Part shown: one piece after another, positions 1 through 4,184 of the stretch
Numbering within the stretch: the stretch's first letter is position 1
Layout: every line of letters starts with the position of its first letter
NCBI GenBank assembly: GCA_903856555.1
Contig: CAIOCC010000187.1
Location: 1 to 6,175 of the forward strand
Reading direction: 5' to 3'
DNA: 6,175 bases
DNA from: an uncultured Bacteroidota bacterium
GTDB lineage: Bacteria > Bacteroidota > Bacteroidia > UBA7662
Notes under the pieces: generated by a model
What the model was told of the DNA's origin: nothing
The model's input: the letters and a program-made list of their open reading frames with translations, nothing else
Databases searched by the model: none
Program-made: the position numbers and the translations under genes

Positions 1-105
1 CCATGACGACGTAGGCTGGTTTTCGTTCATCGTCGTTGGATGGAGGACCAAAACTTTGGTTTAAATTCGGACCAGTAATCTTTTCATTTCATTAATCAGG
101 TTTGC
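1..105. other. 5' flank and leader of the FISUMP gene, no supported gene
   Basis: This stretch holds no gene I can support. On the + strand one frame is open from base 2 to a TAA at 62-64 (about 20 codons), and could be the tail of an upstream gene, but it has no recognisable motif. On the - strand an ATG at 30-28 opens a frame that runs off the left edge after 10 codons (MNENQPTSSW), so a divergent gene is possible but untestable here. The part nearest the FISUMP gene is A/T-rich, as expected for a promoter and leader. Confidence 0.4.
55..83 (+). promoter_or_regulatory. weak candidate Bacteroidota-type promoter for the FISUMP-protease pair
   Basis: A TTTG at 55-58 could act as the -33 element, and TAATCTTT at 76-83 resembles the -7 element TAnnTTTG but lacks the final G and is shifted by one base. 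The gap between them is 17 bases, at the short end of the known range. The box ends 22 bases before the ATG at 106. This is inference from consensus similarity only, and the match is poor. Confidence 0.2.
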
Positions 106-1125
106 ATGAAAAAGCTCATTTGTACTCTCTTTGTGGTGGCCGCTCCGTTTTGGGGGCAAGCCCAGAACACCAACCCCACTACGTTTTGTTTGCCGGCCGT
201 GGTGACGACTGCGCCCAGCCAGGTAGGTTTGGATAGCGCCTTGGTGGGGGGGAATGTCCTCAGCGATGGGGGACAAGGGGTCCTTCTTCGTGGCCTTTGT
301 TACGGAACTACGCCCAACCCCAATATGGGGAATTCCAGAACCGAAAATGGTTCGGGTTTGGGTTCCTTCGTGGTGGTTTTGAGGGGTTTGATTCCTTCAA
401 CCACCTATTTTGTAAGGGCCTATGCCAAAGGTGCCAACGGGGTGGTGGTGTACGGTAATGCCGTGAGCTTTTTGACGGGTTCTTTGACGCCTGCTTTTTC
501 GTGTGGTACTTCGACCGTTTCCGATACCGATGGAAATGTTTATAACACCGTTCAAATAGGCCAGCAATGCTGGACAAGAAGCAACCTTCGCGTGGGCCGA
601 TACAGGAACGGTAACAGTATCCCAAATACCAGCAGCAACACCATCTGGTCCCAAGCCAACAGTTCTTCAACAGGGTCCTGGTGCCATTACAACAACAGCA
701 CGAGCAGCGGCACCACATACGGCAGGCTCTATAACAGTTATGCAGTGAATGACAGTCGAGGTTTATGTCCAACCGGTTGGCATGTGTCTTCCGATGCGGA
801 GTGGACCAACCTTGTCACCTTCTTGGGTGGGGATTCTTGGGCGGGTGGTGCCCTCAAAAGCACGGGAATGTTACCCACCGTGGGAGGCTGGACCGCACCC
901 AATACCAACGCCTCCAATTCCAGCGGATTCACCGGTCTGCCCGGTGGTTACCGGGTCACCAACGGAAGTTTTTTTTCGGTATCGGATTACGGAGGGTGGT
1001 GGAGTTCGTCAACAGCCGGCGCAGGCCTGGCCTGGGCCCGTTTGATTTGGTATGGCAACGCGGCGGTGGACCGGGTTAGCTACGATCAACGCTTTGGTTT
1101 TTCGGTTCGTTGCGTCAAAGATTAA
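106..1125 (+). CDS. secreted FISUMP-domain protein with N-terminal fibronectin-III-like module
   Basis: 339-residue exported protein of unknown biochemical function. Residues 1-19 form a signal peptide (MKK, hydrophobic core LICTLFVVAAPFW, probable cleavage after GQA19). Residues about 32-125 form a fibronectin-III-like module of the type common in Bacteroidota surface proteins, recognised by VTT near the start, GGNVLSDGG, SGLGSF, and the closing TTYFVRAYA and YGNAVSF segments. Residues about 133-339 are a full FISUMP domain (Fibrobacter succinogenes major paralogous domain): DTDGNVYNTVQIG (140-152), QCW (154-156), YRNGNSI, LCPTGWHV (220-227), LPGGYR (278-283), GGWWSSS (296-302) and the terminal GFSVRCVKD (331-339). 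Cysteines 133, 155, 221 and 336 could form disulfides. The ATG at 106 is chosen because it gives the complete signal peptide; no clear Shine-Dalgarno precedes it, as is usual in this phylum. The protein ends exactly at the FISUMP domain, with no type IX secretion sorting domain or lipobox. FISUMP proteins are presumed cell-surface or extracellular, but their role is unproven. It lies 3 bases before the protease gene, suggesting one transcript. Confidence 0.93.
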   Translation: MKKLICTLFVVAAPFWGQAQNTNPTTFCLPAVVTTAPSQVGLDSALVGGNVLSDGGQGVLLRGLCYGTTPNPNMGNSRTENGSGLGSFVVVLRGLIPSTTYFVRAYAKGANGVVVYGNAVSFLTGSLTPAFSCGTSTVSDTDGNVYNTVQIGQQCWTRSNLRVGRYRNGNSIPNTSSNTIWSQANSSSTGSWCHYNNSTSSGTTYGRLYNSYAVNDSRGLCPTGWHVSSDAEWTNLVTFLGGDSWAGGALKSTGMLPTVGGWTAPNTNASNSSGFTGLPGGYRVTNGSFFSVSDYGGWWSSSTAGAGLAWARLIWYGNAAVDRVSYDQRFGFSVRCVKD

Positions 1126-1128
1126 CAC

Positions 1129-3327
1129 ATGTTGTCCAAAAGGCTTCCTTCTGGTTTTGGCATCGCAGGCGCCTTTTTTTTAACGATTTTGGTGTTGGGA
1201 TGGGGGAGGGGTACGGCCTTGGCTCAAGCCCCCAACCCGGTTCAACCCTGCGGAACAGGCCCTGCGCCGCCCTCGGTTTTTTCGTACATCGAAAATCTAC
1301 GAAGGGAGGGTCTTTTGGAGCCCGTGTACGGGACCGAGAACAATGCCACCGTCATTTATCTCCCCCTCCAATTGCATTTGTTGGCGAATAACAACGGATC
1401 GGGTCGTTACCCCCTTTCGACTTTTGCGACCATCCTTTGTGAATTGAACCAAAAATTTCGTAGCACCGGAATTCAGTTTTACTGGAAAGGCAATCCCAAT
1501 TTGATTAACAATTCGGCCTGGTACAATCTACCCAATTTTGGGGCCGTGGATCAGATCAATACCCAATACAATGTTGCGGGGAGTATCAACGTGTATTTTT
1601 TGAGTTTGTCGGCCATGTCTCTTTGTGGCTTTGCGTATTATCCCGGCACGGGGTCGCCCGCCCAGACCAACCGTCAAGGGGCGATTTACATGGCCCTGGC
1701 CTGTTCCAACTCGGGTAATTCAACCTTTGCGCATGAGATGGGGCATTTTTTGAACCTGCCCCATCCCTTTGACCAAACCTCATCCAATCCCCAGGCCACT
1801 TGGGCCGAACGCGTCACCCGCAATCCCAACGAAACGGCCCCGCGTTTGCCGTCCAATTGTGCGACGGCTGGGGATCGTTTTTGCGATACACCGGCGGATT
1901 TTCGGGATGCGCGATGGAATTGCCCCAACGGCGGGGGAGCAGCCGTGGATATCAACAGTGATGCTTTTCAGCCGCTGGGTCGATTGTACATGAGTTATGC
2001 CAACGATGCCTGCCAGGATTCGTTCACGGTGGAACAAAAGGCGGCCATGCGGGCGACGGTCACATCCACCGGGCCCCGTTCCTATTTGCTAAGCCCTGCC
2101 ATGCCCGTTTACGATTCGACGGTGGGGGTTCCTTCTTTGATCGAACCCTTTGATAGCACCTACGGTAGGCCCCTTCATTATTTGAGATTTCGTTGGAAGG
2201 CAGTGCCCGGTGCAACGGCTTATGTGTTACGGATCCGATGGTTGGGAACTACGGTGGAGGATATTTGGGTGAACGATACCACTTTTTTGTACAACGGTAC
2301 GGGTCAATTGCTGAGCAACCGGGTTTACCGCTGGTCGGTGATGGCGCTGAACCCGCGAGCTGTTTGCGGCGCATTTGCACCCGAGCGCCTTCTGGGGATT
2401 GCGAGTAACGCGGTTCACCTTTCTTCGGTGGAAGGCTGCCCCGGCGATAGTCTGGGCTTGGATATTTTGAACAGTGAATTCACCGGGCTTCGTTCGCTTC
2501 GACTCAAATTAGATTTCCCCCCGGGGATGCTTAGGCTAACAGGATGGAACTCCTTGGCTGCCCAAGCGGCTGGACTTCAGGTTCAATCCTATCCGCCGGT
2601 AGGGAGCGCACTTTACACCGATTCCTTGATCTTGAATTGGACATCCGCGTCGCCCGTTTCTTGGAATGCGGGGGTTCTGATGCGCCTTGGGTTGGTTTGG
2701 CCGGCCGGGGTGAACGGCCCTTTGACGGGTCCCGTTCTGGTTTGGGATACCTTGAACAGCCGATGCCAGGCGTTGGTTGGGCAGGGTCAGGTGTTGCCTC
2801 TCTTGTGTTACAGTGGGCAAATTCGAAACAGCGGAGGTTGCTATGCCTTATCGGGACGATTGATTTACGATAACGCAGCGGGAACGCCCCTGCGGGGGAC
2901 GATGGTGGAGCTGCGTGATACGGCTTTGCAATGGCGGGCCTTTGGTTTGACGGATTCGCTGGGCTCTTTTGGTTGGAATAACGTGGGGCCCTTGGCCGTG
3001 CAGCCGAGCTGGACTTATGCGGTTCCCTGGGGCGGGGTCAATGCAACCGATGCCTTGGGTATTAGCAGGGCCTTCGCCTCTTTGGTGACGCTCAGCCCCC
3101 TGCGATTCAAGGCGGCGGATGTGAACGGTAACGGTGCGGTCAACAATACGGATGCCCTTTTGGTCAATCGCCGAAGCGCAGGAATGGTGGGGAGTTTTGC
3201 GGGCGGGGATTGGGTGGACGACAACCCCGGACCCTGGATGGCCGGAGTCCCTGGGGTTCCGGGAACGATCCGGGCCCTGTGCAAAGGGGATGTGAACGGG
3301 TCCTACCAGCCCCAGGGGACGCCCTAA
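1129..3327 (+). CDS. secreted M43-family (pappalysin-type) zinc metalloprotease with cohesin-like and dockerin-like C-terminal modules
   Basis: 732-residue exported protease. Residues 1-32 are a signal peptide (basic n-region, long hydrophobic stretch, cleavage near ALA32). The catalytic domain spans about 35-320. The zinc motif HEMGHFLNLPH supplies His202, His206 and His212 with Glu203 as the general base, and the Met-turn YMSYA has Met288. FCDTPAD just after the zinc motif and SFTVEQKAAMR after the Met-turn also fit M43. The residue at 209 is Asn where metzincins usually have Gly. Residues about 334-425 look like a fibronectin-III fold (FRWKAVPGATAYVLRI, YRWSVMA). Residues about 434-565 look cohesin-like (CPGDSLGLDI, LDFPPGMLRLTGW, LILNWTS). 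Residues about 571-633 resemble a carboxypeptidase regulatory-like beta-sandwich. Residues about 634-690 are dockerin-like, with one good calcium loop (D664, N666, N668, D675) and one degenerate copy around NATDAL (638-643). The end carries a second DVNG (721-724). No type IX sorting domain is visible. The ATG at 1129 begins 3 bases after the FISUMP stop. The enzyme presumably cleaves extracellular protein; the substrate is unknown. Confidence 0.92.
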   Translation: MLSKRLPSGFGIAGAFFLTILVLGWGRGTALAQAPNPVQPCGTGPAPPSVFSYIENLRREGLLEPVYGTENNATVIYLPLQLHLLANNNGSGRYPLSTFATILCELNQKFRSTGIQFYWKGNPNLINNSAWYNLPNFGAVDQINTQYNVAGSINVYFLSLSAMSLCGFAYYPGTGSPAQTNRQGAIYMALACSNSGNSTFAHEMGHFLNLPHPFDQTSSNPQATWAERVTRNPNETAPRLPSNCATAGDRFCDTPADFRDARWNCPNGGGAAVDINSDAFQPLGRLYMSYANDACQDSFTVEQKAAMRATVTSTGPRSYLLSPAMPVYDSTVGVPSLIEPFDSTYGRPLHYLRFRWKAVPGATAYVLRIRWLGTTVEDIWVNDTTFLYNGTGQLLSNRVYRWSVMALNPRAVCGAFAPERLLGIASNAVHLSSVEGCPGDSLGLDILNSEFTGLRSLRLKLDFPPGMLRLTGWNSLAAQAAGLQVQSYPPVGSALYTDSLILNWTSASPVSWNAGVLMRLGLVWPAGVNGPLTGPVLVWDTLNSRCQALVGQGQVLPLLCYSGQIRNSGGCYALSGRLIYDNAAGTPLRGTMVELRDTALQWRAFGLTDSLGSFGWNNVGPLAVQPSWTYAVPWGGVNATDALGISRAFASLVTLSPLRFKAADVNGNGAVNNTDALLVNRRSAGMVGSFAGGDWVDDNPGPWMAGVPGVPGTIRALCKGDVNGSYQPQGTP

Positions 3328-3370
3328 AGTCCTTGGCTTGAATGGCATGTTAGGTAGGCAAATTAAGCGT

Positions 3371-3385
3371 TGCGAAGCGTTCGCA
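3371..3385. repeat. 6-bp perfect inverted repeat with 3-base spacer
   Basis: TGCGAA (3371-3376) and TTCGCA (3380-3385) are exact reverse complements separated by GCG. The heptamer AAGCGTT also occurs twice in tandem across it (3365-3371 and 3375-3381). The position, about 26 bases before a promoter-like box, would suit a regulator binding site as well as a weak hairpin. The symmetry is seen directly; any role is inference. Confidence 0.4.
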
Positions 3386-3410
3386 TACGGATCAAAAGCA
3401 AAAGGCCTAG

Positions 3411-3418
3411 CATTTTTG
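3411..3418 (+). promoter_or_regulatory. possible -7 box (CATTTTTG) before the lipoprotein gene
   Basis: CATTTTTGCA at 3411-3420 matches the Bacteroidota -7 element TAnnTTTG except for C in place of the first T. It ends 4 bases before the ATG at 3423, so a transcript from it would be nearly leaderless. No TTTG is found 17-23 bases upstream, which weakens the call. Confidence 0.25.
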
Positions 3419-3422
3419 CAGT

Positions 3423-4064
3423 ATGCTAACAAAACATTTACGAAACCGGTCACGATGGGGAATTTGGGGCGTATGGGCATGGCTAGGCCTGGGATTCGGC
3501 TGTTCAAAGGAAGCAGAATGGAAGCCCACGTACCGTTTTGAGGGAAGGGTTGTCTTGGCGGGAACCGGACAAAGTCCAGGTCAATCCCTGACCCTTTTGG
3601 TATGTGCACCGGCCTTGGTGGGCGGGTATGATACCTTGGCCCGCCTACGCACCGATGATTCCGGATCTTTTGATCACGCCCTGTCGTCGGATTTGTTGCC
3701 TAGCCATTTGCGTTTGTTCATGGATTCTTTGCCTCCGCACTTGGTTCAACCACCCAACATGCCCCAAATCAGCGGTTACGGGATGACTCAATTGCGCATC
3801 GAAATCCCCGCGAAGGCGTGGTTGCGTTTGCAACTTGATTTAACAGGAATGACTCCCGGTGGCATGATGAACCTCTTGGTAGGGAGCCGCTCGGAGTTCA
3901 TTTATCAAGCGGATACCATCGTACGGACATTCCCTTGGGTGAGCGGTACGCCGTTGGTTGTAGAGGGTACCTACTTGGCTGGGCCCAACGCGCCTCCCCG
4001 TTTCTTGGATACGGTTTTTGTGTTGGAACCACTTCGTGTGACGGAGTGGTCATGGGCGCCCTAA
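3423..4064 (+). CDS. predicted lipoprotein of unknown function, probably surface-exposed
   Basis: 213-residue protein. The N-terminus is basic (KHLRNRSR, residues 4-11), followed by a Trp/Gly/Leu-rich hydrophobic stretch (12-26) and Cys27, reading LGLGFGC: a signal peptidase II site with Gly at -1 but a loose lipobox (Gly at -3, Phe at -2). The residues after the Cys are SKEAE; acidic residues directly after the lipidated Cys resemble the lipoprotein export signal that sends Bacteroidota lipoproteins to the cell surface, so surface exposure is inferred. Residues about 35-80 (FEGRVVLAGTGQ to DDSGSFDHAL) resemble the beta-sandwich of carboxypeptidase regulatory-like or transthyretin-like modules; the rest (LRIEIPAKAWLRLQLDL and onward) also looks beta-rich, but I do not recognise a family. 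No catalytic motif is visible. The start is fixed by an in-frame TAG at 3408-3410, with this ATG the only one giving the signal sequence. It stands 95 bases after the protease gene and 120 before the hydrolase gene, so it may be its own unit or part of the upstream operon. Confidence 0.85.
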   Translation: MLTKHLRNRSRWGIWGVWAWLGLGFGCSKEAEWKPTYRFEGRVVLAGTGQSPGQSLTLLVCAPALVGGYDTLARLRTDDSGSFDHALSSDLLPSHLRLFMDSLPPHLVQPPNMPQISGYGMTQLRIEIPAKAWLRLQLDLTGMTPGGMMNLLVGSRSEFIYQADTIVRTFPWVSGTPLVVEGTYLAGPNAPPRFLDTVFVLEPLRVTEWSWAP

Positions 4065-4080
4065 CCAACGGGTTAGAGCC
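4055..4080 (+). other. hairpin overlapping the lipoprotein stop codon
   Basis: CTAACC (4061-4066) pairs exactly with GGTTAG (4071-4076) around the tetraloop AACG. An outer GGC (4055-4057) can pair with GCC (4078-4080) across an uneven internal loop. The stop codon TAA (4062-4064) lies in the left arm. There is no T-run after it, so it is not a classical intrinsic terminator; it could protect the 3' end or slow translation termination. The pairing is seen; the role is inferred. Confidence 0.35.
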
Positions 4081-4098
4081 ACCCTTATCAGCCGCTGA

Positions 4099-4124
4099 CC
4101 CCTTGGTTCGATGGACCCATGGGG
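4099..4124 (+). terminator. weak terminator-like hairpin after the lipoprotein gene
   Basis: CCCC-T-TGG (4099-4106) pairs with CCA-T-GGGG (4117-4124) with one T/T mismatch and a 10-base loop. The following bases are moderately T-rich (TAGTTGTTGGCTTTATTG) but contain no true T-run. The strength is marginal, so this is only a candidate. Confidence 0.25.
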
Positions 4125-4138
4125 TAGTTGTTGGCTTT

Positions 4139-4173
4139 ATTGAATCTGCCCCAACGTCGACTCTTCACTTTTG
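4139..4173 (+). promoter_or_regulatory. candidate Bacteroidota-type promoter for the hydrolase gene
   Basis: CACTTTTG at 4166-4173 fits TAnnTTTG except for C in the first position, and ATTG at 4139-4142 fits the TTTG -33 element with one mismatch at a 23-base spacing, the long end of the known range. The box ends 11 bases before the ATG at 4185, giving a very short leader. The boxes are seen; promoter activity is inferred. Confidence 0.35.
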
Positions 4174-4184
4174 ATTTATGAACC

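Larger units (their letters stand above)
3328..3422 (+). other. intergenic gap between protease and lipoprotein genes
   Basis: Ninety-five bases with no gene I can support. It holds a short perfect inverted repeat at 3371-3385 and a promoter-like box just before the next ATG, both listed separately. There is no GC-rich hairpin followed by a T-run, so no classical terminator was found for the FISUMP-protease pair, and read-through into the lipoprotein gene remains possible. Confidence 0.5.
4065..4184 (+). other. intergenic region between lipoprotein and hydrolase genes
   Basis: One hundred and twenty bases without a gene. It carries the right arm of the hairpin at the lipoprotein stop, a second imperfect hairpin at 4099-4124, and a promoter-like pair of boxes at 4139-4173. 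Taken together these suggest a transcription boundary, with the hydrolase gene having its own start. Confidence 0.5.

Noticed and set aside
1..30. N-terminus of a divergent gene on the - strand (MNENQPTSSW)
   Set aside because: Only 10 codons lie inside the window, with no clear promoter or motif, so it cannot be told apart from chance.
2..64. 3' end of an upstream + strand gene
   Set aside because: The 20 open codons end at TAA but show no recognisable sequence, and an open stretch of that length is expected by chance.
97..104. CAGGTTTG as the -7 box of the FISUMP gene
   Set aside because: It ends one base before the ATG, so transcription would start within or after the start codon, yet the ATG at 106 is needed for the signal peptide. 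No TTTG lies at the right distance upstream.
308..772. 154-codon Cys-rich open frame on the - strand
   Set aside because: It is the complement of the FISUMP gene; the Cys and Trp arise from reversed Gly, Thr and Asn codons. The + strand protein has strong domain evidence.
2848..3609. 253-codon open frame on the - strand
   Set aside because: It lies opposite the dockerin-like tail of the protease and the start of the lipoprotein gene. Its protein is rich in Arg, Pro and His with no domain or signal, as expected for a shadow of GC-rich coding DNA.
4178..4184. ATG at 4178 as the hydrolase start
   Set aside because: It is in a different frame from the hydrolase and reaches a stop after about 54 codons. 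The ATG at 4185 gives a full signal peptide.
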